Both the position numbers and the translations under genes were made by a program. Positions 10,317 through 21,569 of a DNA stretch of 64,000 nt are shown piece after piece; position 1 is the stretch's first letter, and each line of letters opens with the position of its first letter. Under the pieces are notes generated by a model. That model was not told the DNA's origin, made no database searches, and saw only the letters and a list, made by a program, of their open reading frames with translations. The stretch comes from Posidonia oceanica. Lineage: Eukaryota > Streptophyta > Magnoliopsida > Alismatales > Posidoniaceae. The stretch spans positions 12,527,001-12,591,000 of the forward strand of contig JAZBRS010000013.1 of the NCBI GenBank assembly GCA_037176725.1, in the 5' to 3' direction.

Positions 10317-10569
10317 GAAAATCGGTCTTTCTAGGCTTACGCTCGCATATGCAGGGAAATGCAGGATTGAATGCCTATGTGCCTATGAATGCCTAAATGA
10401 ATGCTCAAGGAGTGCTCTAAGTGGGAAAATGCAAGGCAGGGAAGTAAACGTGCTCTCTAAGTGCTCAGCTACGCTGTCCGTGTTCCGAACCAGGCGAAAC
10501 CTAGCTCGTGAGAACTCCAGGCAGTAAGCATCACAGCCCTATATGCAAATGCAAGCGAGAAAACAAAAC

Positions 10570-10920
10570 AGCGTGAAAACCATGCAATGGGGTCGACATG
10601 CAAGAGAAAACGGCGCGAAACACGCAAAACGAGGCGGGAAGCAAACAACGCGCGCAAAACGATGCAAAAGGGCGAAATCGTCACGCAAAACGAGCGGAAA
10701 ACAAAGTAGCGCGCAAAACGAGATAAGAGAGCAAGAAGGTGCGCAAAACAGGACGAGAAAACAGAATGGTATGCAAAACGGGGCGAAAGAATAAAACCGG
10801 CACGCAAAACGAATGAGGAGGCAAGACAGTGCGCAAAACGAGACAAGAAAACAGATGGGCACGCAAAACGGAGCGAAAACGAGGGCGGGCACGCGAAACG
10901 GTGCCAAAATAGCGAAGCAA
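10570..10920 (-). repeat. Degenerate about 31-36 bp hairpin-repeat array in element A LTR
   Basis: About ten units carry the core (G)CACGCAAAACG(G). The best units fold as GGCAC/GTGCC around an 8-base loop, for example near 10888-10905. Long Arg- or Cys-rich frames across this stretch are by-products of the repeat. Confidence 0.75.
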
Positions 10921-11689
10921 AAATCTCGGAAAAGCCATGCAAATGCAAGAATGCAGAAAGAGATTAGAAGGGGGTCAAAGGGGAGGCAAAACAACGTGTG
11001 TATAAGAACAAACGCTGTTTAGGACCACTCAGAGTAGGTGTGAAGACCTACTGAGGTGAGAAGGGGCAAATGGAGGGATCACCACCTCTTTGCGACTATT
11101 TCCCACTAAACCATTCCACGGTGTGTCTCGCATGCTGCCCAAAGCTCGCGATGCGATCGGATCGTGGAAAAAGGGGAAGAAAGTCACATAAAGTGGCAAA
11201 TCCAGGGAGAACGCAACACGAAACACATAGAGAAACGCGAAACGAGGATTTGAATAGACAAGCAGAAAGGGGAAGTCCTATTCTACATGCTCGAAGAGAC
11301 AGAAAGCGAAAACAAGGAAAACTGTACAAATGCCATGCAAATGAATGCAATGCAGGGGTTCAGGAGGACATACCTGGAAATCCGGGAGCCTGATCTGAAA
11401 TCTGTCTGGTCTATGCTGAAGAGCGCTTCGCTGCGGTCACTTGGGCAGCTCACTTGAGAAGATCCAACGGCCGGATTGGAAGATATCGCAGCTCCAAGGC
11501 AGAAGGGCCAGAACAGGGGAGAAGAACAGATCTAGGTGTTCAGGAGGTCCTAGGGATGTGCAAAAGGGGCCTCCCAAGTGAAAGGGAGCTAGAAGTGCTA
11601 AGTGTGTGCAAGAAGATGCTAAAATGCAAGACTAAATGAGTGCAGGATGCATGCAAAAGCAAAAAAGCAAAAGAGAAGTAATTTGGGAA

Positions 11690-12660
11690 AAACCAGGAGT
11701 TCAGAAAGCATTTTGGAAAAGAAGAGGGGCCAAAAGTGCAAATTTCCCAGAAAACAAGGTTCCACAGGAGAAGACTTTGAAAACAGGGGAAGACAAGGGT
11801 CTATTTGGCAAAAAACTAGGCTCAGAAAGGTGTTTTGAAAAGAAGGTATGTTTTGGAAAAGATTTTGAAACAAAAAAGGGGGCAGAGTGCAATTTTGAAA
11901 AAATCTAGGGTCTAAAATGCAAATTTTCCAGAAAACAAGGTCCTGGGGAGTCCGGGGGTACCAGTGGAAGGTCTGTATGAAATTTGGTAGGCATAGGGGC
12001 TAAAATGCGACCTAGGGGCAAAATGGTCTTTTCACATGATTTTTTTTAAAACATGCAGGGACCTAGATGTGATTTTCAAATCATGCAGGGGCTGAAAATG
12101 CAATTTAGTATGGAAAATATGCTCTAGAATTTAAATGACAGGACCACAGTGCAATTTCTGGAAAACATGGGGTTAAAAATGCAATGCAGTAAGTTAAAAT
12201 GCATGCAGCACAGTTACTGTCCATTTAAAATGGACCTAACTGTAAATATGATAAAGCAGAGGGGCTAATATGCAATGCATCAACCAAAAATAAAAATCAG
12301 AACCTAAGTTTCTACAGTGCATGGACTTAAATGCAAAAATGGAAAAAATGCAGGGACTTGGAATGCAATGCAGTATGGAAAAATAAAAAATAATCCTAAG
12401 TTCTAACAGTGCATGGGACTTAAATGCAAAAATAAAAACATGCAAGGGGCCAGGATGCAATATAGTATGGTAAATATGAGTAAATAAATGAACTGATTAA
12501 ATGCAGGACCTAGGTGCAAAAACTGAGAACAGGAGGACTAAACTACAAAAAATTAAAGCAGCACAGCACAGTAAAAGGATCTACTTGCAAATATTGAAAA
12601 ACATAAACAGATCGCGCAATTTAGCAAAGTATTTAATTAAAAACTAAGCAGAATAAAAGA
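11690..12660 (-). repeat. Degenerate repeat region with recurring 'gggctaaaatgcaa' motif (element A LTR)
   Basis: The phrase (g)ggncytaaaatgcaatt recurs at irregular spacing of roughly 30-70 bp. The same motif series occupies 29640-30640 in B and 45700-46650 in D. It has low coding potential on both strands. Confidence 0.7.
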
Positions 12661-13011
12661 AATAAGGACTGGAATGTAAAAATGAAAAAACTTAAGACAG
12701 ATATGCAATATTCACCCTAAAACTATATAAACTGAAAAATAAAGACACAGTGCCGATCGTCGACGGCGACGCGCACTGTAGCACGAAACTTCCAGCGCTC
12801 ATGCCGTCGACAGGGGGGGGCTGAGGATGCGCAGTCGAACGGAGGAGGTGCTCCCGGAGTTGGCAGAGACAGGGCGGCAATCGGTGGAGGACGACGCTGT
12901 CTGGAACGTGCCGGAGCGTTCGCCGGAGCTCTACAGAAGGTCTGAAGCTCGGTCCGGTCGTTCGACGCAGCGAAGCTGCGCTCTGAAGACCGGAGGAGAC
13001 TCCTGACGTCC

Positions 13012-13560
13012 GTGCGGAGCTTCGGGGATCACCGGGATGGCGTTCCGCTGGCTGGAGCGCCGCGAAGACCGGAGGACGTTGCCGGAGAAGATGACCGGAC
13101 CGGCGAGCGGAAACGGAGCAGGAGGGCCGGAAAAGCTAGTCTAAAGGGCGGGGAAGCGAGAGGAAAAGAAAAGGAAGCTAATGGAAGCAAAATTTACCTC
13201 TTTCCGCGTCTGAGTCGTTCCCCCGACGTCAGTGGTTCCAGAGCCGGTCGGCGGAGGTCGTTCGGTCACAGCGGGCGTCGTCCGTCGCTCGCGAAGGTTG
13301 GAGCGGCTTCTGAATGTTCCTCCGGTGCTTCCCAGATAGTCAGACGGAAGCTTCGCAGCACGGGTGGTGGTTCGACTGATTTGGGTTCACAGGTTGCTGC
13401 CGGAGGTCGGGGAGGGGCGTTGCTGCTCGTCGGCTTGGATGGAGCGCTCTGGGAGATTGCTGGAGGTGCGGGGAGTGGTTCTGGGTGGTTGAAATGCTTT
13501 TTGGGAGGCTGTGGAGTGGTCTTGGAGCTAGGTCGGTTTTCTGGGCTGAAGATGGTCTAG
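13012..13560 (+). CDS. Possible antisense ORF in the GC-rich part of element A LTR (182 aa)
   Basis: This frame runs opposite to the element. Its C-terminal half resembles translations of the matching LTR segment in D (46921-47424, plus) and B (29173-28904, minus); shared phrases include SGASQ and VAAGGRG. It is Arg/Gly/Ser-rich with no recognised domain. The copies are similar at DNA level and GC-rich, so a long frame could persist by chance. The N-terminal parts do not stay in register between copies. Confidence 0.25.
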   Translation: MRSFGDHRDGVPLAGAPRRPEDVAGEDDRTGERKRSRRAGKASLKGGEARGKEKEANGSKIYLFPRLSRSPDVSGSRAGRRRSFGHSGRRPSLAKVGAASECSSGASQIVRRKLRSTGGGSTDLGSQVAAGGRGGALLLVGLDGALWEIAGGAGSGSGWLKCFLGGCGVVLELGRFSGLKMV

Positions 13561-14498
13561 GTGTTTGTAGTGGAGCTTAAGGTCTACGATGGGTGGCTGG
13601 GTTTGATGGTTGGTGTTTTGAGAAGGTGGAGGTCCAGTGAGTCTCTGGACAAAGTTTGGGAGAGGGTGGTGAGTTGGAGTGGAGGGAATTGTGAGAGAAA
13701 GGAGCTGGGTTGCAGGTCTGGTGATCGGGGTGTTTCCGGGTGGTTTTAGGTGGGTTCAGTGGGTGGAATGGCCGGAGAGTGAGGCTGGGAAATGGCTGGG
13801 TTTTGGGTGATCTTGGGGGAGCAAAGGGGAGAAGTGTGGAGGCTTGGAGTGGTGTTGGGGGATTGGAAAAGAAAGAAGGATGCTCTGCTGATATTTTCAG
13901 AGAAGAAAAGAAGAAGACTGGATGGAGGGATCGGGCTCTGATGAGGGCTTCTCTCCGGGATGCCCAGAACTCACAAACACTCTCTTTCCTCTCTCTTTTC
14001 ACTCCGGAATTGGAAGAGGATCAGGGGAGAAGGAAGATCGCACAGAAAGGAAAGAAAAATCGGATTTTGGTCTCTGGTTTGCCGGTGGTCTCTCGTTGCT
14101 CTCTCTTGCTCGCTCTCACTGCCAATTGAAGGTCTATCTCTCTCTGATTGAAGGAAGGACGGGAAGCATTTATCTGGGGAGGGGAGGCTGCTGGCGCGCT
14201 GGAAGTTTTTGAAATCCATCGGCGGCCACTGCAGCAGAGAGGACCGGTGTCGTCCGACTCCGGAAAAACTGCTGAGACGAGGGAGAGGCGGCGAGCTGCT
14301 GTAGATGAAAGGACGGAGCTTCGAATTCAAATGGATGGAGGGAGATCTGTAGCAGCGAGCTCGCGGGAAGGAAATCCGGTGGAAGCGCGAGGAAGAAGAA
14401 GGAGGAGACGAAGCGTGGGCCGGACTGCTGCGGGCTGAGAAAAAGAATGAAAAAGAAAGAAAAGAAGAAATTGGCCGGATTGAGCCCAGTAAGGAAGG

Positions 14499-14526
14499 AA
14501 AGAAAGAAAGAAAGAAAGAAAGAAGG
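14499..14526 (+). repeat. (GAAA)n microsatellite
   Basis: A perfect to near-perfect GAAA repeat lies within a purine-rich part of element A's LTR. B and D have shorter interrupted versions. Confidence 0.9.
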
Positions 14527-16224
14527 AGGAAAGAAAGAGAGGGTAGAATGGGGAAATAAAATAGGTAAAAATAAACTAAAAATAAGTAAAAATATTAGAA
14601 GAGTTTTGCTGTAGGTTAGGATTTTAATTAAGATTTTTAATGGTTATTTTGAGTTGATTAATGTGTTTTGGGCTTGATTAGGGTTTTAGGGTTTTGGTTT
14701 TGTTTTTAATTGGTTTTCACTTGATTAAATGTTTGTTAATCCCTTTTTAAATTATTTTAAAAATTTTATTTCTTTTGTTGGACACTTAGGGCATTGATTA
14801 GGATTTTTCAGGATTTATTTTGTATTATTTTAGGGTTGGTTTTAGATTTTAAAGTTGTAGTCTTCTTAGGGTTTTTCTTTCTTAAGTCTTTTAAGTTATG
14901 TCTTGATTTTTATTTAAGGATTTTTCTTGAAGTTTTTAGTTGGATTTTTCTGGTTTGATAGGGTGTTTTTGAGCTTTTCAGATGTGTTTTCTTTCCCTTT
15001 TTTTTAATTAAGCTTTTAACTTGTTTTTCTTATGTTTACTAGGTTAAGTCCTTTGCCTTTTTTAATTATTTGTTTTAATGTTTGATTTTTAATTCTCCTT
15101 TTTAGGGTTTGTTTTTTAATTCTTCTGATGGGTTTTTACCTTTGGTGGGTTTTGATTTTGTTTTAGCTTTTTTCCTGATTTTTCAGTGTTTTCTTTTGAT
15201 TTGTTTTGCATTTTTTAGTTTGCATGTTTAGTTTTCTTTTTAGCTTGCTTAAGTTAAGTTTAAGTTGTTAATTGCTTGTTTAACATTTTTTAATTGTTTT
15301 TCTTAGGGTACTGATTTGTTTGTTTTATGTTTTGAGATTTTACAGATTTTTATGGGTTTTTGTGGATTTTTGCAAAAGGGAGAAAAGGGAAAAGAGAAGG
15401 AGGAAAAAATGGAATAAAAAGGGGAATAAAAGGAAAAAGATAGGTTGGAGGAAAACGATTTTTAAAAATTCAGAAAAAGTGTTAAAAATAAAGTAAAAAT
15501 AGGGATAGGATAGAGGAAGGATAGAAGCACAGAGGGGGCCCACAGCCAGACCAGAAAAAGGATCAGAAAGGGATGAAAAGAGAGATGATAATCAGGAGAG
15601 AGAGAGGAGAGAGAAAATGATAATCCCGGAGAGAGAAAAGGATAATTTGGGTGAAAGGAAGGCTTAGAGGTCTCAGAATGGGGTGAAAATTGGCGAGTGG
15701 GTAGTCTAGGGCTTAAGGTATTCGGTCTAAGGTTTTGGTTTGATTCTAAGAAGGTTTTGGAGGGGTTTCAAGGTGTAGAAAAAGGGGAAATTCACCTAGG
15801 TTTTCTAGGGTTTTTGGGAATGGGTCAGGTTTAGAAATTTCTAGGTTTTAGAGTAGGTTTGTTGAGTGGGTGTTGGTGGATTTTCCTATGGATTTTGGTC
15901 AAGTTTTGAGCTCGGGAAGAGGGGTAAAGGCTTAGGTCAAGTTGGCTGGTTATGAAGGGTAGAAAGGAGGGTTAGGGTTTGGTTTTGGCTTGGGTTTTGG
16001 ATGGTTTGAGGGTAAGGTTTTGGGATGGTTTCAGGGTAAGGTTTTGGGATGGTTTCAGGGTAAGGTTTTGGGGTTAGAAAATGGGTGTGGTTCTAGGTTT
16101 GGCTCTGAGGTTTGAGCTGGAGTTTGATTTGGGAAGAAGGATGAAGAGGAATGTGCGATTTTGGGTTTTTCCTAGCCGCCAGAGAGATCCGCTGATTCAG
16201 CCTTGTCGAAATGGGGTGTCAACA

Positions 16225-17137
16225 CGTGGTTACGGACCCTCCTCTGCAAGAAGACCATGCCTCTATCATGGTCCTGGAAGAAGACTCAGCAGCGCCGGAC
16301 TCCCCTAGACCAGATGAGCTCATTACTCTCCGATCAGAAGGTGGGTCTAGGTGGTTTGTACAACACATGCCTCATTTATGCAGCATAGCAAGCGTCAATG
16401 CCCAAATCAGCCGCCAGTCTGGCATACCCTCCCCAAGCACACTGGAAGACCCGGAGGAGGAAGCATCAGCAGTGCAAGCAGCAGCAATAATAGAGCAGAA
16501 AGCAGAATCAGTAACAGAACAGTCAGCAGCATCAACAGCAGAACAATCAGCAAGGCCCTCAGCAGAATCAGCAAGGCCCTCAGTGGAATCAGCAGAGCAC
16601 TCAGCAGAATTAGTCAGGCCAGAGCAAACAGCAGAAGGAGTTGCTGGGACGGAGGTCGCGCACCGAGGCTACAAGAACACTAGAGTAAGCGTGACCATCC
16701 TGAAGCGTCACCAGGGCCAAGCAGCGGAACACATGCGCTCTTTCGACATCACAAGCCCTTCTTTTGGGAAAGAGATCCTCTCGGAACTTATTGCTTATGG
16801 AGAGGAGGATGATACGGGCATGGATGAGACTGATGAATCATTGCCCGAGTTCCGGCCCTATGACGACGACCCAGAAGGCCCCAACCTCCATGTTGAAGAA
16901 GAAACAGAGGTTGTCAACATCAGCACAGCTGAGGAAGTCAAAGAAGTTCGTATCAGTGCCCAGCTGTCCTCCCAGGCTCGAGCAGAGTTCATCGCATTCC
17001 TGAAAGAATACGTGGATGTCTTCGCCTGGAGTTACGAGGATATGGTCGGCCTTGACATAGAAGTAGTGGTGCACAATCTGCCCATAAACCCGGATGCCAA
17101 GCCAGTGAAGCAGAAACTAAGAAGATGGCGACCATAG
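16225..17137 (+). pseudogene. Element B pol, linker and start of RT, ending at TAG
   Basis: The reading frame starts abruptly at the edge of A's LTR, in the region encoding VVTDPPLQEDHASIMVLEED, which matches residues in A's linker. It continues through the Ser/Ala/Glu-rich linker (SAEQ-type repeats) and YKNTRVSVTILKRHQGQ to the RT N-terminus (FAWSYEDMVGLD). It ends at TAG 17135-17137 after RRWRP. A has CAG (Gln) at this codon, so this is a nonsense mutation and not a natural terminus. Confidence 0.92.
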
Positions 17138-19270
17138 TGGCTGCTCATGATCAAAGAAGAGATAATGAAGCAGCTCAGGGTCAACTTTCTGAAGGTCGTT
17201 CTTTATCCTGAATGGCTGGCAAACATTGTACCTGTGCCCAAGAAAGATGGCCGAATCCGGATCTGCATCGACTACAGGGACCTGAACAAGGCAAGTCCTA
17301 ATGACGACTTTCCATTGCCTCACATTGACGTCCTAGTCGACAATACAGCGGGCCACAAGATGCTCTCCTTCATGGACAGCTTTTCTGGATACAATCAAAT
17401 CAAAATGGCAGAAGAAGACATGGAAAAGACTTCATTCATCACCCCTTGGGGAGTCTTCTGCTACCAAGTCATGCCGTTCGGCCTGAAAAATGCTGGTGCG
17501 ACCTATCAGAGGGCCATGACTGCGCTGTTCCACGACCTCATGCACCAAGAAGTAGAGGTCTACATAGACGACATGATTGCTAAAAGCAAAGAGCCTAAAG
17601 ATCATCTTACCTGTCTCAAAAAGCTCTTTGACCGTCTACGGAAGTACAAGCTGCGCCTGAATCCCAAGAAGTGCGTATTCGGGGTGTCTTCTGGCAAATT
17701 GCGCGGCTACATTGTTAGCCAAAGGGGGATTGAGGTGGACCCGTTGAAAGCACAAGCCATCGTGGACATGCCACCCCCAAGGACTGAAAAAGAAGTCAGA
17801 AGTCTGCTTGGGCGTTTACAATATATCCGCCGCTTCATTGCACAGCTTACGCCCATCTGCGAGCCCATATTCAAGCTCTTGAAGAAGAATGCGCAGATTC
17901 ACTGGAGCGAGGAATGTCAGGCTGCATTTGCCAAGATCAAGCAGCTGCTGATCAAGCCTCCTGTCCTGGTCCCGCCTACACCAGGGAGACCTTTGCTTCT
18001 CTACCTTTCTACCACGCAGCATTCCATGGGCGCCGTCTTAGGCCAACATGACGAATCTGGTAGAAGGGAGCGCGCCATCTATTACCTGAGCAAGAAGTTT
18101 AATGAATGCGAGGCCAGGTACAGTACACTAGAGAAGACCTGTTTGTCCCTTGTCTGGGCTGCACAGAAGCTAAGGCACTACATGATGGCATACCCAGTAC
18201 AGATCTTATGCCGGCATGATCCTATCAAGTTCCTTTTCCAAAAGCCGGCCATGGTGGGCAGATGTGCTAAGTGGCAGGTGTTATTGTCTCAGTACGACAT
18301 CACCTTTGTCACACAGAAATCCATGAAGGGTCAGGCCATGGCAGACCATCTTGCTGACCTTCCTCTGCCTGAATACCAACCCCTCCAGACACAGTTCCCT
18401 GATGAAGACATTCTCTTTGCAATGGAGGACTCTGAGCAGAAAGATCCTGAGAAACAAGAGGAATGGCAGCTCTACTTTGATGGTGCAGTCAACAAAAAGG
18501 GCCGAGGCTTAGGCGCAGTGCTGACCACGCCCCAAGGACAGATGATTCCCTTCGCGAGGAAGCTGACTTTCGCATGCACAAACAATGAAGCGGAGTATGA
18601 AGCATGCATCTTAGGGTTGAAAGTCGCCCTCGAACATGAGGCGCAGAAGCTGCATGTGCACGGTGATGCCATGCTGGTAATTTCTCAAGTGAACGGCGAC
18701 TGGAGGACAAAAGATCCCAAGCTTGTGCCGTATCACGAACACCTGCTGAGGCTGATGGAAGAATTTGAGAGCATCCGCTTCACATACATGAACAGAGCCA
18801 AGAACGCGTACGCAAATGCATTGGCAACCCTGGCATCCTGGCTCACCATATCTGAAGACGGCGCAGTGGATGTATCCGTTACTCGCATTGAGCAGCCTGC
18901 ATATTGCCTGAACATAGAAGAGGCAGATCCGGCAGAGGAGCAGCCCTGGTATCGAGATATAAAATCTTTCCTAGAGTCTGGCAGCTTTCCTCCCGATACC
19001 GCAGCAGCAGACAAGAGAACTCTGGCGCGTCTGGCGTCAAAATATGTGTTGGGGGCTGGGCAGCTGTACAGAAGGTCATATAATCAGATGCTACTACGCT
19101 GCCTGAACAAATCGGAGGCTGACACGCTGATGCTCCAAGTGCATGCGGGGACCTGTGGCCCGCACATGAACGGCGTCCTCCTGGCCAAGAAGATCATGCT
19201 TCAAGGATATTTCTGGCAGACCATGGAAGCCGACTGCTGCCGGTTCGTGCGTAGATGCCACAACTGTTAG
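17138..19270 (+). pseudogene. Element B RT, dual RNase H and integrase zinc module
   Basis: The frame is open between two TAG codons. RT motifs include KKDGRIRICIDYRDLNKAS, MPFGLKNAGATYQR and YIDD (17561-17572; YVDD in A and C). The Ty3-type RNase H shows the same loss of the first acidic residue as A (LYLSTTQHS). The archaeal-type RNase H keeps LYFDGA, EAEYEA and HGDAML, but its last acidic motif reads YANALA where A has YADALA, so a catalytic Asp is replaced by Asn. The integrase HHCC module follows and the frame stops at TAG 19268-19270 right after CHNC, where A has a Gln codon. Confidence 0.93.
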
Positions 19271-20188
19271 ATTCATGGTAACTTCATCAAGGCCCCTCCA
19301 CATCAGCTGCACAACATGTCCTCGCCGTGGCCTTTCTCCACCTGGGGGATCGATGTCATTGGCGCCATCCACCCTGCTGCTTCAAATGGTCATCGTTACA
19401 TTCTGGTAGCGATCAATTACTTTACCAAGTGGGTGGAAGCAGCCTCTTACAGGACAGTCACCGTTGTGGCAACAAAAAAATTTATCAGAAACAATATCGT
19501 CGCCCGATATGGGGTCCCGCACTCAGTCATCTCTGATAATGGCACAAACTTCATTGCCAAAAGGATCGAGGAATTCCTGCAAAATCTCAAGATCAAGCAT
19601 CATCGATCCTCGCCCTATCGGCCACAGATGAACGGAGCCGTGGAGTCTGCAAACAAGAACATTGTCAAGATTCTGAAGAAAATGGCAGAAACCCACAAGG
19701 ATTGGCACGACAAGCTCCCGTATGCACTCTGGGCGTACAGGACATCAATCCGGACCTCTACAGGAGCCACCCCGTATTCTCTGGTGTACGGAATGGAAGC
19801 GGTGTTGCCTGTTGAAGTAGAGATCCCCTCTCTGCTGATCCTACGAGAAGCTGGGTTGGAAGAGGCAGAATGGGTCGAAGACTGCTGCATCCAACTGAAC
19901 TTAATTGATGAGCGCAGACTGCAAGCTATGCACAACGCTCACTGCTATCAGAAGCGGATGGCCAGAGCATTCTTGAAAAAGGTCCAGCCCAGAAACTTTC
20001 GGCCAGGGGACCTTGTCTTGCGCGCCATTCATTTGCCTGACGGTCGAGGGAAATTCCGACCCAACTGGCATGGCCCCTTCGTGGTCAAGCAGATCTTTTC
20101 GGGAGGCGCTGCAACTCTTGAGGATATGGACCGGGTCGAGCAGTTTGAGCCCGTCAACCTCTGCTATCTAAAGAAGTACTATCAGTAG
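19271..20188 (+). pseudogene. Element B integrase catalytic core and C-terminus
   Basis: The DDE core follows in frame after the TAG: Asp in WGIDVIG near 19350, Asp in ISDNGTNF near 19531, Glu in NGAVES near 19638. The C-terminal part has RNFRPGDLVLRAIHLPDGRG and ends PVNLCYLKKYYQ with a natural TAG at 20186-20188, matching the end of the integrase frame in D (55115). There is no chromodomain. The core looks intact but is cut off from RT by the upstream stop. Confidence 0.92.
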
Positions 20189-20426
20189 CCGAAAGTGGCC
20201 CCGTTGCAGATGCCCTTCTCCCACTTGCACTCGCATTCTCGCCTCCTGCCACATCTTTTCAAATCATCATCGTCATCCTTTCAACTCTTGCATTCTCTCT
20301 CTCCGAAATCATCATCGTCATCCTCTCAAGCATTGTATCTAGGCTCGGTGATGAAAACCGGAAGTGCTTGCCTGCTCTGGAAAGAGTCACCCTACCTCAC
20401 CTAGCACTACTCAGATGTCTTAGCTA

Positions 20427-20930
20427 GTGAGGGAGCCACCACCAACGAGGACAGGCGAACCGCCTAATCTCGCAAGGACATACACCTCTGAGGGAGAAAA
20501 AATGTTAGGATGTGAGTCTGGAAAAAGCGAGAGTAAACACCTAGGTTTGGGCACATCCAAGGAACAGAAGACGAAGACAGAAGCCGGCCCTAGAGATAGG
20601 GGTGTGCAGTCTAACCCTGCTCCTTCTACCCATCACATAGCAGACCCAAAACCTAAATCCATTACATTTCAAACACCCTCCTTTTGCCACCAAAATGGGG
20701 ATAGCAAAAGCCTGAAAAAAAAAAAGAGAGAAAAGCAAAACAACAAGCAAAAAAAAAAAAAGAGAAAAGAGATAGAACAAAAACCAAAAAAAAGGGAAAA
20801 AAAGCAAGCAAAGCAAAAAACAAGAAAAAAGGCAAAATGTAGCCCGAAAAACACAGGCACCATTATCCCCCATGCCTCACTAGAGATCCCCCGCATGTCA
20901 AGCCTAAGAGGGTCTACCACATCCTCCTAA
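20427..20930 (+). CDS. Possible small basic ORF downstream of integrase (167 aa)
   Basis: The sense-strand frame begins MREPPPTRTGEPPNLARTYT and becomes very Lys/Gln/Arg-rich across an A-rich stretch (20715-20840). Element D has a counterpart at 54880-54419 (153 aa) with the same start and the same frame up to the poly-Lys part, where lengths differ. No domain is recognised. It could be a small nucleic-acid-binding accessory protein, part of an intron or untranslated region, or a chance frame. Confidence 0.3.
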   Translation: MREPPPTRTGEPPNLARTYTSEGEKMLGCESGKSESKHLGLGTSKEQKTKTEAGPRDRGVQSNPAPSTHHIADPKPKSITFQTPSFCHQNGDSKSLKKKKREKQNNKQKKKKRKEIEQKPKKREKKQAKQKTRKKAKCSPKNTGTIIPHASLEIPRMSSLRGSTTSS

Positions 20931-21204
20931 GAGCAAACACTCACCCTTCTCCTGGCTAGGGACAGAGAAAGACTGCATACCTATGAGGGAGAAATCAATC
21001 AAAAAAAAGAGAGCTGAAAGAATAGGTGTAGGTCCTAAGAGTGTGGCCAGTAGCCTGTCCTCACCACACCACCACCTGTATAATGCCAACAACCCGTTCC
21101 GGAGAGCCACCAGCAAGCCAAGAGTCTAGGTAGGGCTCAGTGAGTTAGGGACCACTCCCTTCCTTTGCAGCAGGCACCAAAGCACTCCGTATGCTGAGGG
21201 CATC

Positions 21205-21310
21205 CAAACATACTCATTCTATCCAAGCATACTCATTCTATCCAGGCATACTCACCTATCCAAGCATACTCATTTATCCAAGCATGCTCACCCATCCAAG
21301 CATAATACTC
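21205..21310 (+). repeat. Short tandem repeat, about 20 bp unit (tatccaagcatactcat)
   Basis: About five degenerate copies of a unit like atccaagcatactcattct. Element D keeps only about one copy at the matching site (near 54055-54090), so copy number changes between copies. Confidence 0.85.
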
Positions 21311-21569
21311 ATCTTCATAAGCATATCACCTGCATCATGCATACATGCATCTTCTTCTATCATCCCTTTTCCTATCAATTTTTCCCGCTCTGCAACGCGC
21401 TTCGGCCCTGAGACAGTACTCCTCCCCAGCAGAGCGCATCGACGACACTCGAACTGCGCTAGTCCAGATCTCCTGTCGGCCCTCGCCCCCGTGTCAGCAA
21501 GACCGCTGCATATCTCCTTTGCTTATCTGTGCTTAACTGCCATGTTCTGTTATCAACTGCTGAATACAT

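Larger units (their letters stand above)
1..16224 (-). mobile_element. Element A: Tat-type Ty3/gypsy LTR retrotransposon, 3' part outside window
   Basis: Reading from the right on the minus strand, the element shows a 5' LTR (9963-16224), a tRNA-Arg PBS (9945-9961), a 1.27 kb leader, a continuous gag-pro-RT-RNaseH-RNaseH frame (8675-897) and integrase (896 to the window edge). The end of integrase, any downstream ORF, the PPT and the 3' LTR lie beyond position 1. The right LTR edge (complement of TGTTGACACCCC) abuts sequence that resumes mid-codon in the linker of plus-strand element B, so A inserted into B. The adjacent pentamer at 16225-16229 (cgtgg) is the expected target-site duplicate, but its partner is out of view. 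This is the least damaged coding copy in the window. Confidence 0.95.
9963..16224 (-). repeat. Element A 5' LTR (6.26 kb)
   Basis: The boundary at 9963 is set by TGTAGCGATCC next to the PBS, and that at 16224 by the complement of TGTTGACACCCC. Both obey the TG...CA rule on the element strand. The LTR aligns over much of its length with the LTRs of B (26589-32271) and D (44056-49683) but is about 0.6 kb longer and differs near its U3 start. It contains a U5 block, a hairpin-repeat array, a degenerate TGCA-motif array, a GC-rich segment and a long T-rich segment (about 14600-15340). Confidence 0.92.

Noticed and set aside
10469..10994. Long Cys/Phe/Arg-rich frames over the LTR (also 44568-45128, 62845-63462 and 31298-31768)
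   Set aside because: They are translations of the 31-36 bp hairpin repeat in several frames at once, with compositional bias and no domain. The repeat explains them.
17135..17137. UAG codons as programmed readthrough sites
   Set aside because: They lie at different codons in each copy, and the other copies have CAG at the same place, so point mutation explains them better.
20715..20840. A-rich tract as the poly-A tail of a LINE or processed pseudogene
   Set aside because: The same tract lies at the matching internal place in D, has no target duplication, and is flanked by continuous element sequence on both sides.
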